Below, in pieces: positions 51,726-61,932 of a DNA stretch of 64,000 nucleotides. The notes under the pieces were generated by a model. It had not been told where the DNA came from and did no database searches. It saw only the letters and a program-made list of their open reading frames with translations. The stretch covers positions 1,240,001 through 1,304,000 of the forward strand of contig NZ_CP019562.1 of the NCBI RefSeq assembly GCF_001983955.1, in the 5' to 3' direction. Each line of letters opens with the position of its first letter. Within the stretch, counting starts at the first letter, position 1. The stretch comes from Streptococcus oralis. GTDB taxonomy: Bacteria; Bacillota; Bacilli; Lactobacillales; Streptococcaceae. The position numbers and the translations under genes are program-made.

Positions 51726-52541
51726 TTATTGCTCAACTTCTGTTAGTTTCGCTGCCTTTTCAAGATAGTTTTGATAGGTTCCGTCGTCTTTCAGTTTTTG
51801 GATAACCTTATCGACTACTGCTTTCAAGTCTGATTGATTCTTCTTAATAGCAACGGCATTGGCTTCGCCATCTTTCATTGTCAAGTTAACAGATGCAACG
51901 ACAAGATCTGAGTTTTTACCTGCGTAGCTAAGAGCAACTGGTTCATCCATATGAACAGCATCCACTTTTCCAGCCTGCAATTCATTGACGGCTTCACCCA
52001 TATTGGCCAAGGATGTCAACTGGGCATTTGGCAATTGTTCCTTGACCATGGTTTCTGGCACAGTTCCCTTTTGAGCTGCGATATTGGCACTTGCGAGGCT
52101 TGTAAGATCCTTGTATTTGTCTAAATCGGCTTTTCTAACCAAGAAACTCATTTTGTTTTCATAGTAAGGGATTGAAAAGTCAAAGACTTCCTTTCTCTCA
52201 TCTGTAGCACTAATTCCTGCAATGGCCAAGTCAGCCTTTCCAGTTTGAAGACTGGTCAAGACATTGTCAAAACTCATGCTAGAGATTTCAAGTTTAACCC
52301 CAAGCTCATCCGCAATCGCTTGAGCCATATCAATATCTGCCCCAACCACTTGGTTTTTACCATCTACCAAGGCTTGGAATTCAAACGGTGCATAGTCTGG
52401 ACTGGTCGCAACGACTAGCTTCCCTTTTTGTTTAATAGCGTCCACAGCAGACTGGGAACTATCTGTTCCTGACTGGCAAGCTACCAAAACCATGCTGGCA
52501 AGCATGCTACAAACAACTAATATCCATTTCTTAAATTTCAT
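51726..52541 (-). CDS. Amino-acid ABC transporter substrate-binding lipoprotein
   Basis: The 271-residue protein has a lipoprotein signal with lipobox LVACQSG. A family 3 solute-binding domain follows (KGKLVVATSPDYAPFEFQAL, VVGADIDMAQAIADELGVKL, SFDNVLTSLQTGKADLAIAG). It should bind a polar amino acid outside the cell. No permease or ATPase gene lies next to it in this window, so it presumably serves a transporter encoded elsewhere. It is transcribed alone. Confidence 0.9.
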   Translation of the reverse strand: MKFKKWILVVCSMLASMVLVACQSGTDSSQSAVDAIKQKGKLVVATSPDYAPFEFQALVDGKNQVVGADIDMAQAIADELGVKLEISSMSFDNVLTSLQTGKADLAIAGISATDERKEVFDFSIPYYENKMSFLVRKADLDKYKDLTSLASANIAAQKGTVPETMVKEQLPNAQLTSLANMGEAVNELQAGKVDAVHMDEPVALSYAGKNSDLVVASVNLTMKDGEANAVAIKKNQSDLKAVVDKVIQKLKDDGTYQNYLEKAAKLTEVEQ

Positions 52542-52659
52542 AAATAAACGACCTTTCTGTTATTTCTGAATAATTATAACTCATTTGAAAATACTTGTCA
52601 ACGTTTTTCTTGCATTTTCATAAAATATCGTTACAAAAAATAGAAATTCAGAGATTAGT

Positions 52660-53127
52660 TTATCTATCTATTGGGAACTTATTTTCAAAAAAATCATTTA
52701 TCATATCTTGATGTTGCTGGTTTACAATCGCAATATTTTGTATGTCTATATGGTCAAAAAATCCTAATTCTAAAGTTTCATCACTTGAAAAAAAATTTGT
52801 AGAAATAGAATTTTCAGATGAAACTAAATACAAAATTGTAAGCACTTGAGCCTCATCACCATTCGGATAACTATCTGAATATTTAGTATAAACATTTAAG
52901 AGTTTTTCCGCTCTCACTTCGATTCCCGTTTCTTCATAAAACTCTCGCACTAAAGCTTCTAAAGCCGATTCACCTAATTCAATAGCACCACCTGGTAATC
53001 CCCACGTTCCTTTATCTGCTCGTTTTTGTAATAAAATTTTTCCTGATTGATTTAATATCCCACAGGTGAAATTTAAAATAATTTTATCTTTCCCAACTTT
53101 TTTTCTTATATTCTGTATGTAGTCCAT
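52660..53127 (-). CDS. Nudix hydrolase
   Basis: The 155-residue protein has a complete Nudix box: GAIELGESALEALVREFYEE followed by TGIEV, fitting GX5EX7REUXEEXGU. Such enzymes hydrolyse nucleoside diphosphate derivatives; the substrate here is unknown. It is more AT-rich than its neighbours and stands alone between the binding-protein gene and phoU, which suggests a later insertion. It ends about 120 bases after the neighbour's start with no terminator seen. Confidence 0.88.
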   Translation of the reverse strand: MDYIQNIRKKVGKDKIILNFTCGILNQSGKILLQKRADKGTWGLPGGAIELGESALEALVREFYEETGIEVRAEKLLNVYTKYSDSYPNGDEAQVLTILYLVSSENSISTNFFSSDETLELGFFDHIDIQNIAIVNQQHQDMINDFFENKFPIDR

Positions 53128-53161
53128 TACTCACCTCTGATAAAAAAATCATCAATACAAC

Positions 53162-53190
53162 GAAAGCTTACTATTAAAAAGTAAGCTTTC
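53162..53190. terminator. Hairpin after phoU (terminator-like)
   Basis: GAAAGCTTACT pairs with AGTAAGCTTTC around a 7-base loop. It lies about 26 bases after the phoU stop. The T-run is weak, so termination may be partial. Confidence 0.5.
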
Positions 53191-53215
53191 ACAATCATTT
53201 TATCATTTGAATACT

Positions 53216-53872
53216 TTATAATTCAACAATCTTACCTGTTTCAAAGTAAACAACCCATTCACAGATATTTTTTGCGTAGTCTCCGATACGTTCCAAGAAA
53301 GAAATGACCTGGAAGTAATCACGGCCTGTAACGATAGCTTCAGGATTTTTCCTAATTTCTTCTGTAGCCAAATCACGGATGCTATCAAAGTAATGGTTGA
53401 TTTTTTCATCCATCGCCGCTACTTCGTAGGCTTGATCCACAGAACCGTTGAGATAGAGATCTAGAGCTGCTTCAACGAAGTTTTTCACGTCGCGTCCCAT
53501 CTTTTTGATTTCTTCTTCAACAGAAGGGATACGTTGCTCCCCCTTCATACGAATGGTCGCCTCAGCGATAGACACTGCATGATCTCCCATGCGTTCCACG
53601 TCTGACACTGCCTTGAGAACGGTCAAGACGGTACGAAGGTCTTGAGAAACAGGTTGTTGGAGGGCGATCATTTCAAATGATTTCTTTTCCAACTTCACTT
53701 CATATTCATTTACTTCTGCATCGTCTTCGATGACTTCTTTTGCCAAATCACGGTCATGCGTAACAAAGGCACGCACTGTACGATTGATCTGCGAGAGCAC
53801 TTCTTGTCCCATAGCATAGAACTGGTTGTGCAATTTCTCTAAATCTTCTTCAAATTGAGATCGTAACATCAT
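53216..53872 (-). CDS. phoU: Phosphate uptake regulator PhoU
   Basis: A cytosolic helical protein that damps Pst transport and the phosphate two-component signal. The 218 residues consist of two three-helix PhoU repeats, each with an acidic metal-binding pattern (VSDVERMGDHAVSIAEATIR in the first, ISFLERIGDYAKNICEWVVY in the second). It lies 8 bases after pstB as the last gene of the pst operon. Two consecutive ATG codons are possible starts. Confidence 0.95.
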   Translation of the reverse strand: MMLRSQFEEDLEKLHNQFYAMGQEVLSQINRTVRAFVTHDRDLAKEVIEDDAEVNEYEVKLEKKSFEMIALQQPVSQDLRTVLTVLKAVSDVERMGDHAVSIAEATIRMKGEQRIPSVEEEIKKMGRDVKNFVEAALDLYLNGSVDQAYEVAAMDEKINHYFDSIRDLATEEIRKNPEAIVTGRDYFQVISFLERIGDYAKNICEWVVYFETGKIVEL

Positions 53873-53880
53873 TCAACTCC

Positions 53881-54639
53881 TTATCCAAATTTTCCTGTAA
53901 TATAATCTTCTGTTTCCTTGTTTTGTGGGTCTAGGAACATCTTCTTAGTGTCGTTAAACTCGATCAAATCCCCATCTAGGAAGAATCCTGTTTTATCAGA
54001 GATACGTGAGGCTTGTTGCATCGAACGCGTTACCAAGAGCATGGTGTATTTATCCTTCAGACCATACAAGGTTTCCTCAATCTTACCTGCAGAAATAGGA
54101 TCCAAAGCTGAAGTTGGTTCATCTAAGAGGATAATTTTCGGACTGGTTGCTAAGACACGGGCAACACAAACACGTTGTTGTTGTCCACCAGAGAGACCAA
54201 TGGCTGAATCATGCAAACGATCCTTTACTTCATCCCAGATAGAAGCACGTTGCAAGGCCGTTTCTACTGCTTCATCCAAAACATGTTTATCCTTAACCCC
54301 ATTGATACGCAGCCCATAGACAACATTTTCGTAGATAGACATAGGGAAAGGATTAGGCTGTTGAAAGACCATACCGATTTCCTTACGCAATTCAACCGTA
54401 TCGGTGCGAGGACTGTAGATATTGTGACCATTATAGACTACTGATCCCGTTGTTGTCACTTCAGGATTTAGATCGCCCATGCGGTTGATAGCTTTGAGCA
54501 GGGTAGACTTTCCTGATCCAGAAGGACCAATCAAGGCTGTTATTTCCTTAGGTTGGAAAGAAAGGGAAACACTATTCAAGGCCTTCTTTTTATTGTAATA
54601 AACGGACAGGTCTGACACCTGTAAAATCGCTTCTGACAT
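53881..54639 (-). CDS. pstB: Phosphate ABC transporter ATPase (second copy)
   Basis: ATPase of the Pst phosphate importer, 252 residues. Walker [10 protein letters not shown], signature [14 protein letters not shown] and Walker [14 protein letters not shown] are all present. It is a distinct protein from the preceding pstB (267 residues), not a copy. It keeps the PstB feature [19 protein letters not shown]. It lies 12 bases after the first pstB and before phoU. Confidence 0.95.
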   Translation of the reverse strand: MSEAILQVSDLSVYYNKKKALNSVSLSFQPKEITALIGPSGSGKSTLLKAINRMGDLNPEVTTTGSVVYNGHNIYSPRTDTVELRKEIGMVFQQPNPFPMSIYENVVYGLRINGVKDKHVLDEAVETALQRASIWDEVKDRLHDSAIGLSGGQQQRVCVARVLATSPKIILLDEPTSALDPISAGKIEETLYGLKDKYTMLLVTRSMQQASRISDKTGFFLDGDLIEFNDTKKMFLDPQNKETEDYITGKFG

Positions 54640-54651
54640 ACCGTTTCCTTT

Positions 54652-55455
54652 CTAACCAAAGTGTCCCGTTACATAGTCATTGGTTGACTGTAACTTGGCA
54701 TTTTGGAAAATATTGGATGTCTTATCATACTCAATCAAATCACCCAAGTAGAAAAATCCAGTGTAGTCACTTGCACGCGCAGCCTGTTGCATACTGTGGG
54801 TAACGATGATGATGGTAAAGTCCTTCTTCAATTCCAACATGGTTTCTTCCAGTTGGGCTGTCGCAATCGGATCCAAGGCTGACGCCGGTTCATCCATCAA
54901 GAGGATATCTGGCTTGACAGAAATGGCGCGAGCGATACAGAGACGTTGTTGCTGACCACCAGAAAGCATCAAGGCTGATTTGTGGAGGTCGTCTTTGACC
55001 TGGTCCCAAAGGGCAGCCTGTCTTAAAGAGGTTTCTACAATTTCATCAAGTACTTTCTTGTCCTTAACACCTGCACGTTCATGAGCAAAAGTGATGTTGC
55101 GATAGATAGACTTGGCAAATGGATTTGGACGTTGGAAGACCATTCCGATATGCTTGCGCATCTCATAGACATTGATTTCTGGACGGTTGACGTCAATCCC
55201 TCGGTAGAGGATTTGACCTGTGACCTTGGCAATATCAATGGTATCATTCATCCGATTGAGACTGCGAAGATAAGTAGATTTCCCTGATCCAGAAGGGCCA
55301 ATCAAGGCTGTAATTTTATTTTTTTCAAATTGCATATCGATGCCCTTGATGGATTCATTTTTACCATAGTAAACATGTAAATCCTTAGTAGAGAGGGCCA
55401 CTTTTTCTTCAGGGAAGGTGATGATATGCTTTTCATCCCAGTTATATTTTGACAT
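54652..55455 (-). CDS. pstB: Phosphate ABC transporter ATPase (first copy)
   Basis: The 267-residue Pst ATPase has an N-terminal extension (MSKYNWDEKHIITFPEEKVA) compared with the second copy. It shows Walker [10 protein letters not shown], signature [14 protein letters not shown] and Walker B ILLMDEPASALDP. Two different pstB genes in tandem are the usual arrangement in streptococci. It follows pstA by 10 bases. Confidence 0.95.
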   Translation of the reverse strand: MSKYNWDEKHIITFPEEKVALSTKDLHVYYGKNESIKGIDMQFEKNKITALIGPSGSGKSTYLRSLNRMNDTIDIAKVTGQILYRGIDVNRPEINVYEMRKHIGMVFQRPNPFAKSIYRNITFAHERAGVKDKKVLDEIVETSLRQAALWDQVKDDLHKSALMLSGGQQQRLCIARAISVKPDILLMDEPASALDPIATAQLEETMLELKKDFTIIIVTHSMQQAARASDYTGFFYLGDLIEYDKTSNIFQNAKLQSTNDYVTGHFG

Positions 55456-55465
55456 GGCTTCTCCT

Positions 55466-56350
55466 TTAGGCAGCGGTTAATTTCTTGTGTAAATAGCTTC
55501 CGAGTTTGCGAGCTCCAAAGTTAAAAATCAAGATAAAGATGAGGAGCACGGCGGCAGAACCAGCAGATACAATGGTAGCATCAGGAATGGTTCCTTCACT
55601 GTTGACCTTCCAGATGTGGACAGCCAAGGTTTCTGCTTGTCGGAAGATTGAGATAGGGCTGGTAACACTGAGGATATTCCAGTTAGACCAGTCAAGGGCT
55701 GGAGCGGATTGTCCTGCCGTATAGATAAGAGCGGCGGCCTCACCAAAGATACGGCCAGATGCCAAGACAACACCCGTTACGATACCTGGAAGGGCTTCTG
55801 GAATGACGACATGGACCACAGTCTCCCAACGAGAAATTCCAAGGGCCAGACCAGCCTCACGTTGTGTATGGTGAACGTGTTTTAAACTGTCTTCAACATT
55901 TCGAGTCATCTGAGGGAGGTTAAAGACCGTCAAGGCCAAGGCACCTGAAATGATTGAAAATCCATACTCAAACTGGACTACAAAGATCAAGTAACCAAAG
56001 AGACCCACAACGACTGATGGTAGAGAAGACAAAATCTCAATACAGGTACGAATAAAATTGGTCACAGGTCCTTTTTTGGCATACTCAGCGAGGAAAACGC
56101 CAGCTCCCATAGACAGCGGAACAGAAATGATCAAGGTAATGACCAAAAGGAAGAAGGAATTGTAGAGCTGAATCCCGATACCCCCACCTGCTTGATAAGA
56201 GGAAGATTTCCCTGTCAAGAAGGACCAAGAGATATGCGGTAACCCTCTCACCAAGATATAGAGAATCAAGGATGCCAAGATGGCAACGATGATACCCGCG
56301 ATGGTATAGAGGACAGCTGTTGCAAGTTTATCTAATTTCTTAGCGTGCAT
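55466..56350 (-). CDS. pstA: Phosphate ABC transporter permease PstA
   Basis: Channel half of the Pst importer, 294 residues with about 6 helices. The coupling loop is REAGLALGISRWETVVHVVI, and LSSLPSVVVGLFGYLIFV is a conserved family segment. It overlaps pstC by 11 bases. Confidence 0.95.
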   Translation of the reverse strand: MHAKKLDKLATAVLYTIAGIIVAILASLILYILVRGLPHISWSFLTGKSSSYQAGGGIGIQLYNSFFLLVITLIISVPLSMGAGVFLAEYAKKGPVTNFIRTCIEILSSLPSVVVGLFGYLIFVVQFEYGFSIISGALALTVFNLPQMTRNVEDSLKHVHHTQREAGLALGISRWETVVHVVIPEALPGIVTGVVLASGRIFGEAAALIYTAGQSAPALDWSNWNILSVTSPISIFRQAETLAVHIWKVNSEGTIPDATIVSAGSAAVLLIFILIFNFGARKLGSYLHKKLTAA

Positions 56351-57257
56351 AGTTTTTCTTTCCTCTTTCTTTCGTAATCAATTTAATCACACTGTTGAAG
56401 GCTAAACTCATCAAGAGCAAGACTAGGGCCAGTGACCAGAGAACGTTATTATCAACCGTTCCCATGACGGTATTTCCGATACCCATAGTCAATACAGATG
56501 TCAAGGTCGCAGCTGGTGTTGTTAGCGAGGTTGGGATAACTGCTGAGTTTCCGACAACCATCTGAATAGCAAGAGCTTCACCAAAAGCACGCGCCATCCC
56601 AAAGACCACTGCAGTGAAAATACCTGAACGTGCTGCTTTCAAGGTCACACGCCAGATGGTTTGCCAACGAGTGGCTCCCATAGCTAAACTGGCTTCACGG
56701 TAATGACGAGGAACAGCACGCAAGCTGTCTGTTGTCATAAAGGTTACAGTTGGTAGGATCATGACAAAGAGAACGAAAATCCCTGACAAGATCCCAAAAC
56801 CAGTTCCACCAAAGATGCTACGAACAAAAGGCACCACAACTTGCAAACCGATAAATCCATAGACGACTGAAGGAATACCGACGAGAAGTTCAATGGCTGG
56901 TTGCAAAATCTTTGCACCCTTTGGTGAGACTTCTGTCATAAAGACTGCAGCTCCGATAGCGAAGGGTGTTGCGATGAGGGCTGATAAAATCGTCACAATA
57001 AAGGAACCCAAAATCATTGGAAGGGCACCAAATTGTTTCCCTGAAGGATTCCAAGTTTGTCCAAAGAGGAAATCAAAGATGTTGACCCCATTGACAAAGA
57101 AGGTCGATAAGCCTTTTTGAGCTACAAAAATCAAAATCATGGCCACAATGATAACAATCAAAGAAAGGCAAGTGAAGGTCAAACCTTTACCAAACTTCTC
57201 AAGGCGAGAGTTCTTTGAAGGAGATAGTAATTTTTTTGATAATTCTTCTTGATTCAT
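56340..57257 (-). CDS. pstC: Phosphate ABC transporter permease PstC
   Basis: Channel half of the Pst importer, 305 residues with about 6 helices. The coupling loop is REASLAMGATRWQTIWRVTL, with the family segment LLVGIPSVVYGFIGLQVVV. It overlaps the pstS stop by one base and pstA by 11. Confidence 0.95.
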   Translation of the reverse strand: MNQEELSKKLLSPSKNSRLEKFGKGLTFTCLSLIVIIVAMILIFVAQKGLSTFFVNGVNIFDFLFGQTWNPSGKQFGALPMILGSFIVTILSALIATPFAIGAAVFMTEVSPKGAKILQPAIELLVGIPSVVYGFIGLQVVVPFVRSIFGGTGFGILSGIFVLFVMILPTVTFMTTDSLRAVPRHYREASLAMGATRWQTIWRVTLKAARSGIFTAVVFGMARAFGEALAIQMVVGNSAVIPTSLTTPAATLTSVLTMGIGNTVMGTVDNNVLWSLALVLLLMSLAFNSVIKLITKERGKKNYAR

Positions 57258-58135
57258 TATTGACCTCCTTCTACTGCTGTAACGGTACCTGAAGCATCCT
57301 TTTGGACTTTCATTTCATTGATAGAGATATAGCCCATGCCCTTAACAATTCCATTTTGGGCTTCATCTGAGAGGACGAAATTCAGGAATTCAGCAGCTAA
57401 CTCATTTGGCTGACCAAGTGTGTACATATGTTCATAAGACCACAAAGGCCAGTTGTTGGTCGTTACATTCTCAGATGTAGGTTCATACCCATTCAGTTTC
57501 ATGCTTTTCACGGAGTCATCTACATAGGCAAAAGCCAGGTAAGAAATGGCTCCAGGGGTTTGGGATACAATGGACTTGACCATCCCGTTAGAATCCTGTT
57601 CTTGACTCTGCATTGCCGCTTGGCCATTCATAACCACCGTATCAAACGTCGCTCGTGAACCAGAACTTGCTGCTCGGTTGATGATTGAAATGGCCAGATC
57701 TTTGCCCCCAAATTCTTTCCAGTTGGTCACTTCACCTGTAAAGATTTTGCGAAGTTGCTCGGTTGTGAGATTTTCAACATCCACTTCCTTGTTTACAATC
57801 ACTGCAAGACCAGCCACTGCAACCTTGTGGTCTACTAGAGCTGAAGCATCGATTCCTTCTTTTTCCTCTGCAAAGACGTCAGAGTTCCCGATGTCAACTG
57901 CTCCAGACTGGACTTGTGATAATCCTGTACCCGATCCACCACCTTGAACATTAACTGTTTTTCCGATGTTTCTAGAACCAAATTCATCTGCTGCCGCTTC
58001 GACAAGAGGCTGAAGAGCAGTCGAACCAACGGCTGTCATGGATTCTCCACGATCAATCCAGCTAGCACATCCTGCTAGAGAACCTGCCATTAAAAGAGCT
58101 GCAAGAGACATGACGAGCTTTTTTCTTTTTTTCAC
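57257..58135 (-). CDS. pstS: Phosphate-binding lipoprotein PstS
   Basis: Extracellular receptor of the Pst system. From a GTG start at 58135 it has 292 residues: a lipoprotein signal with lipobox GSLAGC, then [36 protein letters not shown] and [14 protein letters not shown], which bind phosphate. The GTG start is chosen because AAGGAG lies 7 bases upstream and the reading matches the family N-terminus. The longer in-frame extension has no signal peptide character. It is the first gene of pstS-C-A-B-B-phoU. Confidence 0.94.
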   Translation of the reverse strand: MKKRKKLVMSLAALLMAGSLAGCASWIDRGESMTAVGSTALQPLVEAAADEFGSRNIGKTVNVQGGGSGTGLSQVQSGAVDIGNSDVFAEEKEGIDASALVDHKVAVAGLAVIVNKEVDVENLTTEQLRKIFTGEVTNWKEFGGKDLAISIINRAASSGSRATFDTVVMNGQAAMQSQEQDSNGMVKSIVSQTPGAISYLAFAYVDDSVKSMKLNGYEPTSENVTTNNWPLWSYEHMYTLGQPNELAAEFLNFVLSDEAQNGIVKGMGYISINEMKVQKDASGTVTAVEGGQ

Positions 58136-58320
58136 TGTTATTCTCCTTGAACATAATGATAAATGTTCTGATTTCTTCCGTTTGTCCTGATCATCCAATT
58201 ATCATCAATGATTGTCCCGCTTTATTTTATCTAGTCATTCTTAGGAGCGGACAATTCCATCGTATAATATAAGTAATAATGAAAGACTATCAGAAAAAAC
58301 TCATACTTCCACTATAACAT
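58136..58320 (-). promoter_or_regulatory. Promoter region of the pst operon (region only)
   Basis: A long untranslated leader precedes pstS. On the minus strand an AT-rich TATATTATACG element near 58258-58270 is the best -10 candidate. TTTCATTATTA lies upstream and could belong to a Pho-type operator for the PnpR regulator. The exact elements are not resolved by eye. Confidence 0.3.
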
Positions 58321-58345
58321 AGAATAGGCTCTTTGACTAGCTTTT

Positions 58346-59650
58346 TCACCTGAATCTGAGTCCTTTTGGATAATAATTTTTCAAAACATTTCCCGTTACC
58401 TTGGCAAAGCCTAATCCGTTTCCTTGAACCAGAACTTGGTACCAACCATTTGGTCGAGCTTCAGACAATTGAACAGTCTCACCAGCCACATATTTTACAA
58501 AGTCCTTATCATTGATTTCGACACTTTGTTTTACTTGGCTTGGTTTCAAGGCTAATCCCAGAGCAAAGCTTGGTTCGAAGCGTTTCTTCTTAAAAGTACC
58601 CAGATGGAGCCCATTTCGGGCAATTTTGAGTTTCCCTAGATTAGGTAGCATCTCTGGCAAGAGATAGAGCTGGTCTCCAAAAGTTTGCAAGATACCAGCT
58701 AGATTGACCCGTAAGTGTTTTTGGGCAAATTCTTGCCACAAAGCCAGTTGCTCCCGACTGAGATTGCTCTTGCTAGCCTTGAATTTAGGTGCTGGATTTT
58801 GTCCCTTAAACTGCAGGTGGGCAACAAACTGGCCTTCTCCCTTAAAATGATGAGGATACATCCGAGCCGTTTCAGGAAGGTCAATTCCTGCTACCATACC
58901 GTTCACATGCTCAACTGGAAGCAATTCAAATTCATAAGTATCCAGCAACCAGTGGACGATTTCTTCATTTTCCTCAGGTGCCCAAGTACAGGTCGAATAG
59001 ACTAAACGGCCGCCTTCTGCAAGCATGGTCACTGCATCTTCTAAAATTTCTCTTTGGAGACTAGCACATTGGCTAGGATAATCGGTACTCCAATAATCCA
59101 TGGCCTCTGGCTGCTTACGAAACATCCCTTCACCCGAGCAAGGTGCATCAAGGATAATCACATCAAAGTAACCTTTAAAAACCTTGGCCAAGCGGTCAGC
59201 AGATTCATTGGTCACGACAACGTTTGTCGCTCCAAATCGCTCCATATTTTCCACTAAAATTTTAGCACGCTTGCTTGAAATTTCGTTGGAGACAAGGACT
59301 CCTTGATTAGCCAGATAAGCTGCTAGTTGAGTGGATTTTCCACCTGGAGCCGCCGCCAAGTCCAAGACCTTCATGCCAGGAATTGGTTGAGCCACCTGGG
59401 CTACCATTTGGGCTGCAGGCTCTTGCGAATACACGAGACCGGTCGCGTGCTCTGGTGACTTTCCAGAAACCTTACCATAATGTCCCCAAAGTGTATTTGG
59501 AATAGCATCTGCAAACGATAACTGACTTTCTTTTAAGGGATTGACCCGAAAAGCCGAAACTGCTTCTTGTTTAAAAGAGGCAAGAAAGTCTCTTGCCTCT
59601 TCTTCTAGTATCGCTTCATATTTTTCAACAAATCCTTCTGGAAATTGCAT
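58346..59650 (-). CDS. RsmF/RsmB-type (NOL1/NOP2/Sun) RNA m5C methyltransferase
   Basis: Predicted SAM-dependent cytosine-5 methyltransferase acting on 16S rRNA. The 434 residues have an N-terminal RNA-binding part, SAM motif MKVLDLAAAPGGKSTQLAAY, the catalytic PCSGEGMFRKQP, and TCTWAPEENEE with the second Cys. A C-terminal PUA-like RsmF extension follows (~360-434). It is followed one base later by the inositol monophosphatase gene's end, so they sit in one unit. Confidence 0.92.
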   Translation of the reverse strand: MQFPEGFVEKYEAILEEEARDFLASFKQEAVSAFRVNPLKESQLSFADAIPNTLWGHYGKVSGKSPEHATGLVYSQEPAAQMVAQVAQPIPGMKVLDLAAAPGGKSTQLAAYLANQGVLVSNEISSKRAKILVENMERFGATNVVVTNESADRLAKVFKGYFDVIILDAPCSGEGMFRKQPEAMDYWSTDYPSQCASLQREILEDAVTMLAEGGRLVYSTCTWAPEENEEIVHWLLDTYEFELLPVEHVNGMVAGIDLPETARMYPHHFKGEGQFVAHLQFKGQNPAPKFKASKSNLSREQLALWQEFAQKHLRVNLAGILQTFGDQLYLLPEMLPNLGKLKIARNGLHLGTFKKKRFEPSFALGLALKPSQVKQSVEINDKDFVKYVAGETVQLSEARPNGWYQVLVQGNGLGFAKVTGNVLKNYYPKGLRFR

Positions 59651-60424
59651 TTAGTTCTCTTTCCTTTCGTAGATATAAGACTGAATCTCTTCTTGCATCT
59701 CGATTGGCACCATCATGACCGGCTGGCGTGTTTGAAAATCAACAGGCTCACCAGAAACCGTAATCAGACGATAACCCAGACTTTCCCCTAAGATACTGGC
59801 CGCAGCGTAATCCCATGGCTGCAGGTAGGTAATGTAAGTCAGAAGTCGACCCGATAAAACCTTGGCAAAACTAATGGCCGCACTGCCGTAAACACGGACT
59901 CCCAACGCTGCTCGACCCAAATCAGCCAAGCCACACTCATTGCTTTCAAACATACCTGAGTTACCGGCAACTAAAAATTCTTGAAGAGGTTTCTTTTTAA
60001 AAGGCGGTAAGGGATCATTATTGCGACAAGGAGGAAAGGCGCCACCACCATGGTAACAATCACCTTTCATGACATCATAGATGACACCAAATTTGCCAAC
60101 ACCATTCTCAAAATAAGCCAACATCACGGCAAAATCTTCCTGCTGGGCGATAAAGTTATTGGTACCGTCAATGGGATCAATCACCCAAACGGAACCTTGA
60201 CCGACTGCAGCACGTAAACAACCCTCTTCCGCGCAAATCAAGTCTTCTGGATAAGATGCTAAAATTCTACCAACCAAGAGATCCTGAACTTCCTTATCCA
60301 AACGCGTCACCAAGTCGGTAGGTGAAGATTTTCGCTCAACCTGCAAATCTTCTTTCATGTGAGCCAAAATATAGGCAGCAGCTTCCTGCACAATCTGTTT
60401 GGCAAATTCAAATTTAGTTTCCAA
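59651..60424 (-). CDS. Inositol monophosphatase family protein
   Basis: Metal-dependent phosphatase, 257 residues, with [10 protein letters not shown], the signature [14 protein letters not shown] (metal-binding Asp/Asp) and, near the end, [15 protein letters not shown]. The family also includes NADP and PAP phosphatases, so the substrate is open. It overlaps the UPF0223 gene by 11 bases and is the third of a four-gene unit spx-UPF0223-imp-rsmF. Confidence 0.92.
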   Translation of the reverse strand: METKFEFAKQIVQEAAAYILAHMKEDLQVERKSSPTDLVTRLDKEVQDLLVGRILASYPEDLICAEEGCLRAAVGQGSVWVIDPIDGTNNFIAQQEDFAVMLAYFENGVGKFGVIYDVMKGDCYHGGGAFPPCRNNDPLPPFKKKPLQEFLVAGNSGMFESNECGLADLGRAALGVRVYGSAAISFAKVLSGRLLTYITYLQPWDYAAASILGESLGYRLITVSGEPVDFQTRQPVMMVPIEMQEEIQSYIYERKEN

Positions 60425-60692
60425 GAGAAATCTTCCCTTCTCTTTTTTCTTTTGCTAATTGAACTGCATGATAGCAGGAATAACCGCTAGCCGTCTCAAA
60501 TTCGCGACCTAAGCGCTTTTCTTCGCTTTTGCTTGGAACCACAGACTTAAATTTCTTGTAAGATTCTAGCAGTTTTTTTGCTTCAACCTTATCTTCATAA
60601 GCAGCTTCAACATCATTAAAAAAAGAAAGCACTGAAGCAAGTTCTTCAGTGCTCCACGACAAATCTAGTGGGTAACTATACTGTTTGTTCAT
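60414..60692 (-). CDS. UPF0223 family protein
   Basis: A 92-residue cytosolic protein of uncharacterised family UPF0223. It begins [20 protein letters not shown] and contains the typical [10 protein letters not shown] and [15 protein letters not shown]. No function is known. It lies directly after spx and overlaps the phosphatase gene. Confidence 0.88.
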   Translation of the reverse strand: MNKQYSYPLDLSWSTEELASVLSFFNDVEAAYEDKVEAKKLLESYKKFKSVVPSKSEEKRLGREFETASGYSCYHAVQLAKEKREGKISLGN

Positions 60693-61094
60693 CTATCCAA
60701 TACCAGCTCTCAATGTTGCTTCTTTCAATTCTTGTTTACGGTAACTACGAGGGAGAAAAGCACGAATCTCATCTTCATTAAAACCGATCTGCATGCGTTT
60801 GGTATCTATAATAATTGGGCGACGCAAAAGACTAGGATATTGCTCAATCAACTGAAGCAACTCCGATACCGAGATACTCTCTACATCAATATCCAATTTT
60901 TGAAAAATTTTTGAACGAGTTGAAATGATGTCATCAGTACCATTTTCGGTCAAGGAAAGAATATGTTGTAATTCTTTTCTTGTTAAAGGACTAGTCATAA
61001 TATTATGCTCTTGAAAGGGCACTTTATGCGTCTCTAACCAAGCCTTTGCCTTACGACATGATGTACAACTCGGTGATAAAAATAGTGTAATCAT
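60693..61094 (-). CDS. spx: Spx/ArsC-family regulator
   Basis: Spx proteins bind the alpha subunit of RNA polymerase and control thiol-stress genes. The 133 residues have a thioredoxin-like ArsC fold with an N-terminal CxxC redox switch (SPSCTSCRKAKAWL) and the RRPIIIDTKRMQIGFNEDEI segment. The C-terminal RSYRKQELKEA is usual for the family. Which streptococcal paralogue (SpxA1 or SpxA2) this is cannot be decided here. Confidence 0.9.
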   Translation of the reverse strand: MITLFLSPSCTSCRKAKAWLETHKVPFQEHNIMTSPLTRKELQHILSLTENGTDDIISTRSKIFQKLDIDVESISVSELLQLIEQYPSLLRRPIIIDTKRMQIGFNEDEIRAFLPRSYRKQELKEATLRAGIG

Positions 61095-61168
61095 GCTTTT
61101 CTCTTCTTTTATCTATACTTGCTATTTCTATTATACAAAAAAATAAAGCGCTTGACTAGGTATTTTTA

Positions 61169-61204
61169 GAAAAAAAGCCTATTTTTTCATAGAAAATAGA
61201 CTGT
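61169..61204 (-). terminator. Terminator-like hairpin after the membrane-protein gene
   Basis: AGTCTATTTT pairs with AAAATAGGCT, then a T-run on the minus strand. It lies 110 bases after the stop at 61315. The stretch in between (61205-61314) shows no gene or recognisable element. Confidence 0.65.
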
Positions 61205-61314
61205 TTTCTGCAAAAATCTCCTGCTTTGCAAGTTTATCTTTAGGATAACCTAACAATAAATAGGGAGTAGAGCAACTTCTCTCGTTTTTTATTAAAAATA
61301 CAGAATTTTTTCCA

Positions 61315-61932
61315 CTATTTCCTTGAAGCTTTAGCAAGAAGGAAACCAAACATTCCTTCATACAAAGCAAAGAAAAGTAAAAAGGCATGGAGAAAGAAAG
61401 TCTCTGGCAAAATCCAAATAACGGGATCCTTTGCTGGATCAAAAAGCCAGGTATCATCTCCCACAAAGAGAATCTGATGGAAAAGAGTAAAGAATTGCTC
61501 AAACCCAATCAACACTCCCAGAACCCCAATGATAAGGGGCAATAGTACTAGAGTTAAAATACTTTTACGATATAAGGGGAGAAAACCCTTTTTTACAATC
61601 TTTTTAACAAAGAAATAGAAACTTGGAAGTGTCACTAGGGCAACTAGCTGAACTAGATGAAAGAGATTCTTCACCACCGCAAAGTGGTGTAGACCTGCAG
61701 CTGATGAACGAAAATCTGACATCTCTAAGACCTGACTAAAGGGATTAGTCAGGTAATTCATCAAGATATGAAAATTGTACTGAATGGTTTCTGGCTTTAG
61801 ATAGACTCGATCCGCTAAGTTCAGCCACTCAATTTCCAAAGGATAGAAAATCCATGCCAGATAAATAGTCAGTAGGATAGAAATGGAAAGGAGAAAGAGC
61901 ATACTTCCCCAAAAAGTCAGTTTAGTTCTCAT
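61315..61932 (-). CDS. TIGR01906-type integral membrane protein
   Basis: The 205-residue protein has about 5 hydrophobic segments and the segment [26 protein letters not shown] region ([15 protein letters not shown]) characteristic of a Firmicute membrane family of unknown function. The chosen ATG ([10 protein letters not shown]) overlaps the end of the NagD-like gene by 11 bases, with GGAG upstream. Function unknown. Confidence 0.8.
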   Translation of the reverse strand: MRTKLTFWGSMLFLLSISILLTIYLAWIFYPLEIEWLNLADRVYLKPETIQYNFHILMNYLTNPFSQVLEMSDFRSSAAGLHHFAVVKNLFHLVQLVALVTLPSFYFFVKKIVKKGFLPLYRKSILTLVLLPLIIGVLGVLIGFEQFFTLFHQILFVGDDTWLFDPAKDPVIWILPETFFLHAFLLFFALYEGMFGFLLAKASRK

